DNA of 64,000 bases from Nitrosomonas marina (GCF_900111605.1 NZ_FOIA01000016.1:1-64000), one strand, 5' to 3'. Shown: positions 9,930 through 18,988, counted from the first letter of the stretch. Numbers and translations: made by a program. Notes: a model not told the origin generated them from the sequence alone.

Positions 9930-11351
9930 CTATGATTTGTTCATCTGCCGGGACACCGGCATTTCCGGTGGTGCTTTCACTTGCGGCTCAAACCGCGCTT
10001 TCCCGGCCAGCCTGACCAGTACCAGCACAGGCACACCGAGAAATGCCGTTGTAATAAAAAAAGCTTCGTAACCGAATGCATCGACAAACTGACCGCTGAA
10101 TCCTGCAACAAATTTCGGTAGCAGCAGCATGACAGAACTGAACAATGCATATTGCGTGGCCGAATAAGCAGTATTCGTCAGTCCAGAAAGATATGCAATA
10201 AATGCGCTGGACGCGATACCGGCTGACAGATTATCCGCCGAAATGGTGAACACCAGTCCGCTGACATCATGTCCGCGCCCGGCGAGCCAGACAAACAGCA
10301 GATTGGTTACCGCCGACAGCACTGCACCGATAAACAGCGTGCGCATGATCCCGATCCGCGCAATCAGCAATCCACCCACAGCAGCACCCAGAATAGTCAT
10401 CAGCACGCCGTAAACTTTGGAAACCGCAGCCACTTCATCCTTGGTATAACCCATGTCGACATAAAACGGATTACTCATCACACCCATGACGACATCAGAA
10501 ATTCGGTACAGCGCAATCAGCGCGAGAATCAGCAGTGCCTGCCTGCCATGACGCACGATGAAGTCCCTGAACGGCGCGATTAAAGCGCCATACAGCCACA
10601 CCAGCATGCGTGCCAGCCGGATATTGAGATTCCAGCCGGCAATGATTCGCTGTGCATACTGTTCATTTTCAGACAGCAGCGTGTTTACCGGCACATTCGG
10701 TTCCCGGATAATCAAGGTCGTCACGATGCCGACGCTCATACAGCACGCCATGACCAGATAAGCAAAACGCCAGGGCATATAATCATAACTGGCGGCAGAA
10801 GAATCCACGGCCGCGGCTATCCACAAAACACCGGCGGATGCCAGAATCATCGCCACGCGATAACCGGCCTGATAGGTTGCGGCCATGGCACCCTGCAGTT
10901 CCAGCGCAACCGCTTCGATGCGATACGCGTCGAGCGCAATGTCCTGAGTCGCCGACGCAAATGCAACCGCCAATGCAAAAAAAACCATGTGAGACAGATT
11001 GACGACAGGATCGGTCAACGCCATTCCGACCAGCGCCAGCATAATAACGCACTGCGACAGCAGCAGCCAGGCGCGCCGCCGGCCCAGCAAACGGGACAGC
11101 AGCGGCAGTGGCATACGGTCAACCAGAGGCGACCACAGCCATTTGAAACTGTAGGCCAGACCGACCCAGCTCAGGTGTCCGATTGTCGTTCGATCAATAC
11201 CCGCTTCACGCAGCCAGAACGACAGGGTGCCGAGTATCAGCAGCAACGGCAGTCCGGCTGAAAAACCCAGTGACAGCATGCCCAGCACGCGTGGGTGGGT
11301 ATATATACTGAGTGTATTGATCCAGCTGGCTTTTCCGGCGGATTTCATCAT
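9930..11351 (-). CDS. ampG: AmpG-family MFS permease (muropeptide uptake)
   Basis: 473 residues with roughly 12-14 hydrophobic segments. The N-terminus (HPRVLGMLSLGFSAGLPLLL, then TLSFWLREAGI) and the loop FKWLWSPLVDRMPL are typical of AmpG, the inner-membrane proton-coupled transporter that brings anhydro-muropeptides back to the cytoplasm for peptidoglycan recycling. The segment FASATQDIALDAYRIE is also family-typical. The start overlaps the xth stop by four bases, so it is translated from the same mRNA as exonuclease III. No beta-lactamase regulator is nearby, so recycling is the likely job. Confidence 0.9.
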   Translation of the reverse strand: MMKSAGKASWINTLSIYTHPRVLGMLSLGFSAGLPLLLILGTLSFWLREAGIDRTTIGHLSWVGLAYSFKWLWSPLVDRMPLPLLSRLLGRRRAWLLLSQCVIMLALVGMALTDPVVNLSHMVFFALAVAFASATQDIALDAYRIEAVALELQGAMAATYQAGYRVAMILASAGVLWIAAAVDSSAASYDYMPWRFAYLVMACCMSVGIVTTLIIREPNVPVNTLLSENEQYAQRIIAGWNLNIRLARMLVWLYGALIAPFRDFIVRHGRQALLILALIALYRISDVVMGVMSNPFYVDMGYTKDEVAAVSKVYGVLMTILGAAVGGLLIARIGIMRTLFIGAVLSAVTNLLFVWLAGRGHDVSGLVFTISADNLSAGIASSAFIAYLSGLTNTAYSATQYALFSSVMLLLPKFVAGFSGQFVDAFGYEAFFITTAFLGVPVLVLVRLAGKARFEPQVKAPPEMPVSRQMNKS

Positions 11352-12118
11352 AGTGCGTCGTAATGGATAATCAATGGTGCATGGTCCGAGAATCGGGATT
11401 CTTTATATATCTCGGCTTCGACTGCCTTTTCGGCGACATCAGGCGTGGCAATCTGATAATCGATACGCCAGCCGACATTATTGGTCCATGCCTGGCCACG
11501 GTTCGACCACCAGGTATATTGGTCCGGCGCGGGATTCAGTCTGCGAAATACATCCACATAACCGATCTCGTCAAATACACGCGACAACCATTCCCGTTCT
11601 TCGGGCAGAAATCCTGAATTTTTCTGATTAGCGCGCCAGTTTTTCAAATCGATTTCTTTATGCGCAATATTCCAGTCTCCGCACAAAATAATATCGCGCC
11701 CGCTATTGATCATTTCCTGCAGAACCGGCAAAAAAATGTCCAGAAAGAAAAACTTGGAAGCCTGCCGGTGATCGCCGCTGGAGCCGGACGGCAGATACAG
11801 CGAGATGACGCTTAAATTTCCAAAATCGGCCTGCAGATACCGGCCCTCCTGGTCAATTTCCTCAACCCCGATGCCTTCGACCACCCTGTCAGGCTCAAAA
11901 CGGCTATAGATGCCCACGCCGCTATACCCCTTTTTCAGTGCACAGTGAAAATAACCGTGATAACCCGCCGGTGCAAGAATGTCATCGCTTAAATCCGGCA
12001 ACTGCGCCTTGAGCTCCTGTATACAAACAATGTCGGCCGACTGTTGCGGCAACCATTGATAAAAACCTTTTCTGGCAGCGGCACGCACACCATTAACATT
12101 CAGCGTTATAATCTGCAT
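11348..12118 (-). CDS. xth: Exodeoxyribonuclease III
   Basis: 256 residues, endonuclease/exonuclease/phosphatase fold. It acts in base-excision repair as AP endonuclease and 3'-5' exonuclease. MQIITLNVNGVRAA has the metal-site Asn, VCIQELKAQ the catalytic Glu35, ILCGDWNIAHKEIDL the Asp/Asn pair, RIDYQIAT and the C-terminal SDHAPLIIHYD the final Asp-His. All catalytic residues are present. It is divergent from pyrE with only 20 bases between the two start codons, so the promoters overlap; this xth/pyrE arrangement is common in betaproteobacteria. Confidence 0.95.
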   Translation of the reverse strand: MQIITLNVNGVRAAARKGFYQWLPQQSADIVCIQELKAQLPDLSDDILAPAGYHGYFHCALKKGYSGVGIYSRFEPDRVVEGIGVEEIDQEGRYLQADFGNLSVISLYLPSGSSGDHRQASKFFFLDIFLPVLQEMINSGRDIILCGDWNIAHKEIDLKNWRANQKNSGFLPEEREWLSRVFDEIGYVDVFRRLNPAPDQYTWWSNRGQAWTNNVGWRIDYQIATPDVAEKAVEAEIYKESRFSDHAPLIIHYDAL

Positions 12119-12138
12119 TTTATATACTGTATTGAATT

Positions 12139-12780
12139 ATGTCCGATTTCAGACAAGCATTTATAGAATTCGCAATAGAACGCAAGGTACTATGCTTTGG
12201 CGAATATAAAACCAAGGCAGGGCGTCTGTCTCCCTATTTCTTTAATGCAGGCCTGTTCAACGACGGCGATGCCTTGCGCCGTTTGGGGCAATTTTACGCC
12301 AAAGCTATCCTTGCTGCTGAAGTACCGTTTGACATGCTGTTCGGACCCGCCTACAAGGGTATTCCACTGGTCAACGCCATCGCTATAGCATTGGCCGAGA
12401 TGGGTTATAACCACCCTTTTTGTTTTAACCGCAAAGAAATCAAGGACCATGGAGAGGGTGGCAACCTGATCGGCGCGCCGCTTAAAGGCCGCGTCCTGAT
12501 TGTCGACGATGTCATATCCGCCGGCACGTCGGTACGCGAATCTGTCGACCTGATTTCTATGGCGCGCGCAAAGCCGTGCGGCGTAGCTATTGCGCTCGAC
12601 CGTATGGAACGCGGCACAAACGAACTGTCCGCTGCACAGGAAGTCAGACAGACACATGATATCCCGGTCATCAGTATCATCAGCTTAAACGATCTGACCG
12701 ATTTTCTTCAATCAAATGCCGATTACAACTGTTACCTTGAAGCCGTACTGCAGTACCGGCAACGATATGGTGTTGTATAA
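12139..12780 (+). CDS. pyrE: Orotate phosphoribosyltransferase
   Basis: 213 residues, normal length. It joins orotate to PRPP to make OMP in pyrimidine synthesis. Seen motifs are SPYFFNAGLFNDG at the N-terminus, FGPAYKGIPLV, the flexible loop FNRKEIKDHGEGGNLIGAPL with the catalytic Lys, and the PRPP-binding loop VLIVDDVISAGTSVRES near residues 119-135. The ATG follows a TATACT-like box (12122-12128 area), so the leader is very short or the promoter lies further up inside xth. It converges with the metalloprotease gene 12 bases downstream. Confidence 0.95.
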   Translation: MSDFRQAFIEFAIERKVLCFGEYKTKAGRLSPYFFNAGLFNDGDALRRLGQFYAKAILAAEVPFDMLFGPAYKGIPLVNAIAIALAEMGYNHPFCFNRKEIKDHGEGGNLIGAPLKGRVLIVDDVISAGTSVRESVDLISMARAKPCGVAIALDRMERGTNELSAAQEVRQTHDIPVISIISLNDLTDFLQSNADYNCYLEAVLQYRQRYGVV

Positions 12781-12791
12781 AAAGCTTTTTT

Positions 12792-14846
12792 TCAAGCGAC
12801 TAACTCAGTCGTGAAGGCAGATTGATAACCCTGGATCAAATCAATTTCACCATCTTCAATTAATTCAAACTCTTCAGATGGCGCTGACAACGCCGAGATA
12901 TTTTCGGCGCTATTTGAATCAATGATCACAGCTCCACCGCTATTCGGCGCATCACTCGCAGCAGGAACGTCTGTTCCCAAAATATTGGATGCAAAATCGG
13001 CATAATTATTAAGGATTCCAGATACGCCTAACAGCGGATTACCACCCGTTTCGTATGTAAAAAATGCCGCCCCCAATATCACAATCTCTGCACCGTTACT
13101 TAATGCAAGCTGCGCCGTATTGGATGCCACAATAGTACTATCAATATTCAAACCACCGATGAGCTGAATCTTATTTGCGCCGTGCGCATCCGATATTGTA
13201 ATGCTTGCATTCGGATCCACCGTGAAGGAAGAGATCACATAAATATCATCGCCCGCTGCTTTTGACACAACACCACGCTGGACAATAGTAATGTCCGAAT
13301 TTGGATCAACAGACGGCGAATTCCCGCCGTTATCGGTATCCTTAATTTGAGCTGTTGCCGTTACTGTACTGCCACCACCACTCAGTTCTGCATTGCTAAC
13401 GTCGAATAGTCGCAATTGAAAAGTTTCCGTATTTTCTACTGCAGTGTCATCAAGGATAGAAACATCAATTGTCGTACTGACCGCTCCAACTGGAATCGTA
13501 AAAGTACCTGAATCAGCTTGAAAATCGCTGCCAGCCGTTGCAGTACCGGCAATAATTTCAAAGCTTCCGGTAATCGCGTCATTACCAGATGCTGAACTCT
13601 CAATAACAAATGTCGCTGTTTGAGTGCCAGGACCCTCGGTTACCGTTATGTTTTCTACTGTTAAAACGGGCAAAGCATCATTGATCTTATTTATTAAATC
13701 TTGGCGTGAAATCGTTATGTCTTCAAATGAAAAAAATTCAATATTTGTAACACTGTCGGTTCCACCAGAAGACGTAGTAACTAAAAAAAGGTCTGAATCC
13801 GACATGTATTCAACCTGTGCTTGAGAAAATAGCCCAGCAAAAATAGCTGTATCTTCACCAGAATTTCCGTTCAGCGTATTATCAGCATCATTACCTATTA
13901 AAATATCATCACCAAGCCCGCCAATTGCATTTTCAATAACTGTGTGATAGGCAATCCAAATATTCGGAACCCTGGTTTCGGTAAAAAAATCCTCAGCATA
14001 GACTGAATTCCCTATAAAAGAACCCATGCCTTCGCGTAAATCTATCGTAGCATTTTGAGATCCATTATAAGCAATCCTGTCGCTTGTACCACCATTGTCC
14101 CAAATAGTCTCGTGATACGTTATCGAGTCATTGAAAAAATAATCGTTATTAATGCTTTGAATAGTGCCTTGACCATATAAGTATTGAATAGCAAGAATAT
14201 CCAATGGCATTGGCGTGGTAGGGTAATAAGAAAATCCAGAATCTTGATCACCTGCAATAGCAGAGTAACTCATTATTGTACTGGACATGGTATCCAGATC
14301 ATTTGGAAACTGGGAATCGTCAAAGGGGTGGCTCAAGCCAAGCGCGTGCCCAATTTCATGGATTAAAGTTAAAAATGAATATGTTCCAGGTTTCCAAATT
14401 TCATCAGCACTCGAGCTTTCTAGATCAATCCATATATCACCTGAGATTGCAGCAGTAGAGGATGGTGTATAGGCCCAGGCTTGTGCACCTTCAATTTCAT
14501 CATTATGAGAATAAGCAATACGAATATCCCCAACGTCAGTCTCAGTATCCGCAACAATTACAAAATGCACATTGGCCACATTCTCCCATTGATGCAAGGC
14601 TTCAATAAAATAAGTCTGGTCAGAATCGGATAGCGGTGAAAATGAATTGCCCCAAGGTTCACGACCAATATCAGTATTCGGACCATAACCGGTTACTGGA
14701 TCAGTAGACCAAAAAGAACCATAATCAGGGAAGCTGTAAGTGATCTCTGAATTGGCCCATCTCCCTCCCTCAATCAGGGCATCGAGAATAATATCCCCAG
14801 TAGTTACAATCGTTAAAACTTCACTTGAAGATTCTGGCGCAGGCAT
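12792..14846 (-). CDS. Serralysin-like (M10) metalloprotease with Calx-beta domain and QRGVVS module
   Basis: 684 residues, no cysteine seen. The zinc site HEIGHALGLSHP at 163-174 gives ligands His163, His167, His173 and catalytic Glu164; Met192-Ser-Tyr194 is the Met-turn, so an active secreted zinc protease is expected. A short RTX-like stretch (GGLGDDILIGNDADNTLNG, 309-327) and the segment 331-385 follow, as in serralysins, then a Calx-beta domain (396-503), one copy of the shared QRGVVS module (517-643), and a tail ending TTELVA, like a type I secretion signal. An AGAGGTG ribosome-binding site precedes the ATG. It is likely exported by the T1SS at 53.7-58.2 kb. No inhibitor gene is adjacent. 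Confidence 0.9.
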   Translation of the reverse strand: MPAPESSSEVLTIVTTGDIILDALIEGGRWANSEITYSFPDYGSFWSTDPVTGYGPNTDIGREPWGNSFSPLSDSDQTYFIEALHQWENVANVHFVIVADTETDVGDIRIAYSHNDEIEGAQAWAYTPSSTAAISGDIWIDLESSSADEIWKPGTYSFLTLIHEIGHALGLSHPFDDSQFPNDLDTMSSTIMSYSAIAGDQDSGFSYYPTTPMPLDILAIQYLYGQGTIQSINNDYFFNDSITYHETIWDNGGTSDRIAYNGSQNATIDLREGMGSFIGNSVYAEDFFTETRVPNIWIAYHTVIENAIGGLGDDILIGNDADNTLNGNSGEDTAIFAGLFSQAQVEYMSDSDLFLVTTSSGGTDSVTNIEFFSFEDITISRQDLINKINDALPVLTVENITVTEGPGTQTATFVIESSASGNDAITGSFEIIAGTATAGSDFQADSGTFTIPVGAVSTTIDVSILDDTAVENTETFQLRLFDVSNAELSGGGSTVTATAQIKDTDNGGNSPSVDPNSDITIVQRGVVSKAAGDDIYVISSFTVDPNASITISDAHGANKIQLIGGLNIDSTIVASNTAQLALSNGAEIVILGAAFFTYETGGNPLLGVSGILNNYADFASNILGTDVPAASDAPNSGGAVIIDSNSAENISALSAPSEEFELIEDGEIDLIQGYQSAFTTELVA

Positions 14847-15208
14847 ATAATAACACCTCTAATTGGAATCGGTAACCATAAGGGAACTTCTAAAAGTCCA
14901 TAATTGTACAATACGCAGTTATGAAATGATACATTAGCAGGCTGCATGAGACTTTATCACAAGCATGGTTGAACCCAGATTTTCCATTAGCGATTTCCCA
15001 ATAACGAAAAACCAATCAGAAAAACCAATCAAATAAACAACTTTTGTCGAAATCTCCTGGAAGAAAAAATTGCAGATTTAAGCAACTCAAATTTACAGAA
15101 ACAACTTTATATTCAACAAGTTTATCTAATGGCTTCCATTAGAAATTTTCCGAACGGAAAATCTGGGATGATCATGGATTTACCAATGGCTTGTGATGTT
15201 GTTACTAA
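14847..15208. other. Gene-free stretch with 12-bp inverted repeat, probable IS debris
   Basis: No gene is visible. CCCAGATTTTCC at 14974-14985 and GGAAAATCTGGG at 15156-15167 form a perfect 12-bp inverted repeat with about 170 bases between, next to a truncated transposase. A shorter repeat, ATTTTCCG-AA-CGGAAAAT (15145-15162), overlaps the right arm. The layout fits the ends of a small non-autonomous element or nested IS termini; no target-site duplication was identified. Confidence 0.4.
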
Positions 15209-15709
15209 AAAAATAGCAAGGGCTACAAAGAGAACTGCATTGGTTACAAGTTGCATCTTGACGTGGCAGACGGTGGCATACCGGTGAGTGAACTACTAAC
15301 ATCGGCATCGACATATGACAGTCAAGTAGCCATCCCGTTAATGCACATGAGTGATGAGCGCGTCATTAATCTGTATGACCTGATGGGTTCTGCCTATGAT
15401 GTGCTGCAGATTCGCGAGGCCTGCCAACAGCTGGGGCATGTATCGCTAATTGATGTGAACCCACGTCGAAACCCGGCATTAAAAGAGGAAATTGCAGCTG
15501 AAAATAAACGCTGCCGATTAGTTGGCCACAGACCAGCTGAAGCAATCCGTTATAACGAACGAATTACGGTTGAACACGTTAATGCGCAATTGAAAGATGA
15601 ATTTGGCGGTCGTATGGTACGTGTACGTGGTCATACCAAGGTCATGTGCCATTTAATGTTCGGCATTCTTGCACTGACAGCGAATCAACTCATGACTTTC
15701 ATTACATAA
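15209..15709 (+). pseudogene. IS transposase, C-terminal half only
   Basis: About 166 codons with no start of its own; the frame is closed by TAA at 15206-15208. The readable part begins KNSKGYKENCIGYKLHLDVA and continues GGIPVSELLTSAS, STYDSQVAIPL, and ends in YNERITVEHVNAQLKDEFGG, where Glu of VEHVN is the likely last member of the DDE triad, then LMFGILALTANQL. This is the C-terminal half of an IS4/IS5-superfamily DDE transposase. The N-terminal half with the first Asp is absent, so it is dead. It separates the metalloprotease gene from the toxin-antitoxin pair and marks past insertion here. Confidence 0.8.
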
Positions 15710-15910
15710 GAGTGTTTCGAGCTATTTTTAGTCATCAATCTTAGCAATTGAGAGGATAAGTGTGTACAAATTATGAAAAAAGTGATGGCACAGAGCCCCG
15801 TAGCGACAAAAATTCAGAATTGTTGCCCCAAAAAATCGGTAATAAGGGTTGATGCCAAATTTTTTTAGTTTGTACATGATAATTTTGCAAGAACCCCTTC
15901 TGCTAAGCTC

Positions 15911-15936
15911 GTTATCAATAGCTGTTTTTTGATAAC
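15911..15936. repeat. Inverted repeat upstream of toxin-antitoxin genes
   Basis: GTTATCAA (15911-15918) and TTGATAAC (15929-15936) form a perfect 8-bp inverted repeat with 10 bases between. It lies 22 bases before a TATAAT box (15958-15963) and could be a regulator-binding site or debris of the neighbouring IS. No protein assignment is possible. Confidence 0.35.
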
Positions 15937-15957
15937 AAACAATATAAATAAGACTTG

Positions 15958-15993
15958 TATAATTTTCATTAAACATATACAGTAATGTATATG
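15958..15993 (+). promoter_or_regulatory. Putative TA promoter -10 box and operator palindrome
   Basis: TATAAT at 15958-15963 is a perfect -10 box (no good -35 at the normal distance). CATATAC (15974-15980) and GTATATG (15987-15993) form a perfect 7-bp inverted repeat with 6 bases between, at the expected transcription start and 13 bases before the preferred antitoxin ATG. Ribbon-helix-helix antitoxins usually repress their own promoter through such palindromes, so this is the best operator candidate. Confidence 0.45.
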
Positions 15994-16005
15994 AAACAAG
16001 AATCT

Positions 16006-16245
16006 ATGATACGTACACAAGTCTATCTATCTAAGGAACAAGAACAGGCTCTTAAGTCTCTTGCTATTTCTTCTGGATCACGTCAAAGCGAACTTATTCG
16101 TCAGGCTGTTGATTTGTTGTTGGAACAAAAGAATGTCACGCCTTATCATTGGAAACAGACATTGCATGACATGAAGGGTATATGGGCGGATGACAAAGAC
16201 GTAGAACATCGGATGAAAACTATTCGCCAGGAGTTCGATCGTTAG
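16006..16245 (+). CDS. Ribbon-helix-helix antitoxin (VapB-type, CopG-like)
   Basis: 79 residues from the ATG at 16006 (MIRTQVYLSKEQEQALKSLA). ATGs at 15985 and 15991 are in frame but lie on or in a palindrome that looks like the operator, so I prefer 16006. The first 45 residues form a ribbon-helix-helix DNA-binding domain: beta strand TQVYL, then two helices with SGSRQSELIRQAVDLLLEQ. The C-terminal part (HWKQTLHDMKGIWADDKDVE) would bind and block the toxin. It would neutralise the PIN toxin encoded two bases downstream and repress the shared promoter. The Pfam class is an inference; the pairing is clear from layout. Confidence 0.82.
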   Translation: MIRTQVYLSKEQEQALKSLAISSGSRQSELIRQAVDLLLEQKNVTPYHWKQTLHDMKGIWADDKDVEHRMKTIRQEFDR

Positions 16246-16247
16246 CA

Positions 16248-16622
16248 ATGGCGCACTATCTCCTGGACACATGTATCCTAATTGATTTTTTCCGTGGTAA
16301 TGAAAAAGCCGCACAATTTTTGGAAGGATTAGACAATCCGCCTTTTCTTTCAGTGCTTACTGTTGCTGAATTATATGCAGGAGTTCGAGAAGGAAGGGAA
16401 CGTACCTTGCTTGATAATCTGGTGCAGCATTTCCCTGTGATCCCTTTAAACGATGAAGCTGCTATTAAGGGTGGCCTGTATCGGCGGCAATATGGAAAAA
16501 GCCATAATGTCGGTATCGTAGATGCGCTGCTTGCTTCTTCAGCTGAGTGGAAGAATTTAGTTCTTGTTACTTGTAACGTGAAACACTTCCCGATGATTGA
16601 AAATGTATATTGCCCATATTAG
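16248..16622 (+). CDS. vapC: PIN-domain ribonuclease toxin (VapC-type)
   Basis: 124 residues, normal for VapC. The PIN fold is shown by LLDTCILIDFFRG with Asp7, the AELYAG segment with Glu41, GIVDALLAS with Asp92, and the end motif VTCNVKHFPMIE, where the fourth acidic position seems to be Asn110, as in many VapC proteins. These enzymes cut RNA (tRNA or rRNA), which halts growth when the antitoxin is lost. It starts two bases after the antitoxin stop, so the pair is one operon. It sits in an insertion scar between the protease and the next secreted-protein gene, which suggests acquisition with mobile DNA. Confidence 0.88.
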   Translation: MAHYLLDTCILIDFFRGNEKAAQFLEGLDNPPFLSVLTVAELYAGVREGRERTLLDNLVQHFPVIPLNDEAAIKGGLYRRQYGKSHNVGIVDALLASSAEWKNLVLVTCNVKHFPMIENVYCPY

Positions 16623-16631
16623 GCAAAGAAT

Positions 16632-16727
16632 ATGACAGCTCTTACTATCACTGAAAATCGTGCATTTACCGCACAAGACTTTCACCGGCCGACCGATGCG
16701 CCACCTGAAGCCGAAAGTGGTATTTAG
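16632..16727 (+). pseudogene. Remnant of a tyrosine recombinase N-terminus
   Basis: An ATG at 16632 opens 31 codons (MTALTITENRAFTAQDFHRP, then TDAPPEAESGI) closed by TAG. The pattern F...DF..l.D.PPE.E resembles the first 30 residues of XerD-like phage/integron-type integrases, which continue with EWFANI...TRRAY; here the sequence stops after PPEAE. I read it as the stub of a truncated integrase left beside the toxin-antitoxin pair. The match is short and from memory, so a chance ORF is possible. Confidence 0.4.
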
Positions 16728-16877
16728 GATCAGAGTAACATTTATCTGTTATTCTTGCTGAGGAAAAGTGTCAAATCTGTTTATTTATCATATTATCCAC
16801 CTGATTTGGTCCAGTCGGGTGATATTTTCTCCGATTATTTGCGCTATTTTTGCTCCTTCTTATATTAATTTACTATA

Positions 16878-16894
16878 CCAGCCCGGCAGGCTGG
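16878..16894 (-). terminator. Possible terminator after the 16.9-18.7 kb gene
   Basis: CCAGCC (16878-16883) and GGCTGG (16889-16894) form a GC-rich hairpin 8 bases past the stop of the minus-strand gene. On that strand it is followed by an AT-rich run (TATAGTAAATTAA) rather than a clean T tract, so it is a weak intrinsic terminator at best. Confidence 0.35.
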
Positions 16895-16901
16895 AGCAGA
16901 T

Positions 16902-18653
16902 TTATCCCAGCATTAAATCTGGAGCAGTCGGCGCTTGTATCAACTCGATATCTCCCTCCTGAATTTGATTATCTTGCGTTCGCAGGAAACTACGTTGATT
17001 TTCAGATGCAGTACTTGCTGAACCATCTGCATTAATGATAACAGCGCCCCCGTTAGCCGGTGCTTCACCAGCGTTTGGCACGATTGTACCTAATATGCCG
17101 GTAACAAAGTTTGTATAGCCGTTTGTTTGACCTGATGTGCCCGCCAGCGGATTGCCACTGGTTTCATAGGTGAAGGACGATGCGCTCAACACGGTGATCT
17201 CAGCGCCATTGGTTAACGTCAGCAACGCGGTATCGGAAGCCACAATCGAGCTGGCAATGCTCAAGCCTTCAAACAATTGTACGGTATTGGCGCCCTGGCT
17301 ATCTGAAATGGTAATCTTCGCATTGTCATCAACGGTAGACAATGACAGCACATAAGTATCATCACCGGCCGCTTTCGAAACAACGCCGCGCTGTGCAATC
17401 AAAATGTCATCATTTGGACCAGCAGTGCCTCCACCCGTTGAACCACTCGTTCCAGCGCTTGCAGTACCATCGGCATTAATGGTGATCGCGTCACCGCTAT
17501 TTGTACCGGTTTGTGGGATACTGCTGCCAAGTATGTTGACAACAAAATTGGTGTAGTTATTGATAGTGCCCGGAATACCTGCGAGCGGATCACCGCTGAT
17601 CTCATAATTGAATGATGAAGCGCCAAGAATGGTAACTTGCGCACCGTTGCTTAAATCCAGCCGCGCGGTATCAGAAGCAATGATCGAATTGGTAACACCC
17701 AAACCTCCAAACAGTTGGATTTCGTTAGTACCCTGATTATCCGTAATGGTAATACGCGCATTACTGTCCACCACAAACGATGACAGCACATACGTATCAT
17801 TACCGGCCGCGCTCGAAACAACGCCACGCTGAACATTCACAATATGGGCGTCCAAACTGACTGGATTTGAATCATCATCGATTGATTCGCTGTCTGCATC
17901 AATAACATTTGCCGTCGCAAGTAGCGTATCTTTACCGTCTGCAAATTGTGCATTAACGACATTGAACAATTTCAATTGAAATGTTTCCATATCTTCAGGC
18001 AAGCCATCACCTATCACCCTTACTTCAATACGAACAGTATCGTAAGTTTTCTGTGATGGCAGTATGGAGAAAATACCTGATGCGGCAAAAAAATCAGTTT
18101 CCACCGAAGCTGTATCTTCAAGCATTTCAAATTGGCCAGTGATTAACTCTGTCGTAGCGCCATTTCTTACTACTAAAAATTCTGTCACATGAGGACGAAG
18201 AGAAGCTGGTTCGTATACTGTAATATCATCAACCGTCAAAAACACAAACGGATCATTTTCTGGAATAGGTTCTTGAATCGTACCAATGGCGACAATAGAT
18301 GCTGGAGTATCGCGACCGCCACTGTTTAAAAACTGAGCATTAGTCAAGTCTGAAAGAACTAATTGAAAAAACTCGCTTTCTTCTGGTATAAAATCATCAA
18401 ATATATTGACTTCTACAGTAGTGTTTGTTTCACCAACAGGGATTGTGAAGATACCCGAACCAGCTTGGAAGTCCTCGCCGGTAACAGCACTAGAAAATCC
18501 TTCTCGAACCTCAAAGCTGCCAGTGATTGCTTTGGCCGCAGGACTATCAATATTAATGACGAAAGTCGCAGTTTGCGTTCCAGGACCTTCATTTACGAAA
18601 ATATCGTCAACAGTGAGCTGTGGTAACATCGGATTTTCTATTGTCTGCTCCAT
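16902..18653 (-). CDS. Predicted type-I-secreted protein: two Calx-beta domains and two QRGVVS modules
   Basis: 583 residues, no cysteine seen and no signal peptide. Two Calx-beta domains (about 12-125 and 139-252; e.g. LTVDDIFVNEGPGTQTATFV and the ETFQLKLFNVVNAQFADG end) are followed by two copies of the shared module (269-393 and 415-541), joined by a Gly/Ser/Thr linker (SAGTSGSTGGGTAGP). The last 43 residues are identical to the C-terminus of the 21.4-25.5 kb protein and end APDLMLG, an acidic-hydrophobic tail like a T1SS signal. There is no enzyme domain, so a structural, adhesive or matrix role is likely (inference). AAGGTG precedes the ATG. The gene has its own upstream region with palindromes. 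Confidence 0.85.
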   Translation of the reverse strand: MEQTIENPMLPQLTVDDIFVNEGPGTQTATFVINIDSPAAKAITGSFEVREGFSSAVTGEDFQAGSGIFTIPVGETNTTVEVNIFDDFIPEESEFFQLVLSDLTNAQFLNSGGRDTPASIVAIGTIQEPIPENDPFVFLTVDDITVYEPASLRPHVTEFLVVRNGATTELITGQFEMLEDTASVETDFFAASGIFSILPSQKTYDTVRIEVRVIGDGLPEDMETFQLKLFNVVNAQFADGKDTLLATANVIDADSESIDDDSNPVSLDAHIVNVQRGVVSSAAGNDTYVLSSFVVDSNARITITDNQGTNEIQLFGGLGVTNSIIASDTARLDLSNGAQVTILGASSFNYEISGDPLAGIPGTINNYTNFVVNILGSSIPQTGTNSGDAITINADGTASAGTSGSTGGGTAGPNDDILIAQRGVVSKAAGDDTYVLSLSTVDDNAKITISDSQGANTVQLFEGLSIASSIVASDTALLTLTNGAEITVLSASSFTYETSGNPLAGTSGQTNGYTNFVTGILGTIVPNAGEAPANGGAVIINADGSASTASENQRSFLRTQDNQIQEGDIELIQAPTAPDLMLG

Positions 18654-18988
18654 TTATTTACACCTTATCTGTTTAAGATTTACAGACTGATCTAATTGTA
18701 ATTGTCTTATCAGATATCGGGCCGTTTATGTACTGACCAGTACTCTATCAATATGATAGAGTACTAACAGGTTAAAAAAACATTCATAATGCAATGCATA
18801 TTTTTATATCCAACACATTGTTATTCAATTTTTTACTTGGCAAAACAATTTCCTTTTTCATGAGCTTTCTGCCGTTACAAAGCAGCTCTAGACAGTTTAG
18901 GCGTCTGTAATCGCGTTGTATCGGCTGACACGAAAAGAATTTTGACAATCCGTTCAAAATCAGCCGATATTGATATTGCTATTGAGTC
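18654..18988. promoter_or_regulatory. Upstream region with two palindromes (18730-18743, 18739-18765)
   Basis: This gene-free stretch precedes the 16.9-18.7 kb gene. GTACTGACCAGTAC (18730-18743) is an inverted repeat 77-90 bases before the start codon, and a closely similar sequence occurs upstream of the lipase-like gene (29768-29781). It partly overlaps a second perfect palindrome, AGTACTCTATCA-ATA-TGATAGAGTACT (18739-18765). Neither hairpin is followed by a T run on either strand, so operator sites are more likely than a terminator. The rest is AT-rich with no gene. Confidence 0.5.

Noticed and set aside
15728..15976. Minus-strand 82-residue ORF upstream of the toxin-antitoxin pair
   Set aside because: No ribosome-binding site or family resemblance, and it overlaps the toxin-antitoxin control region and IS debris.
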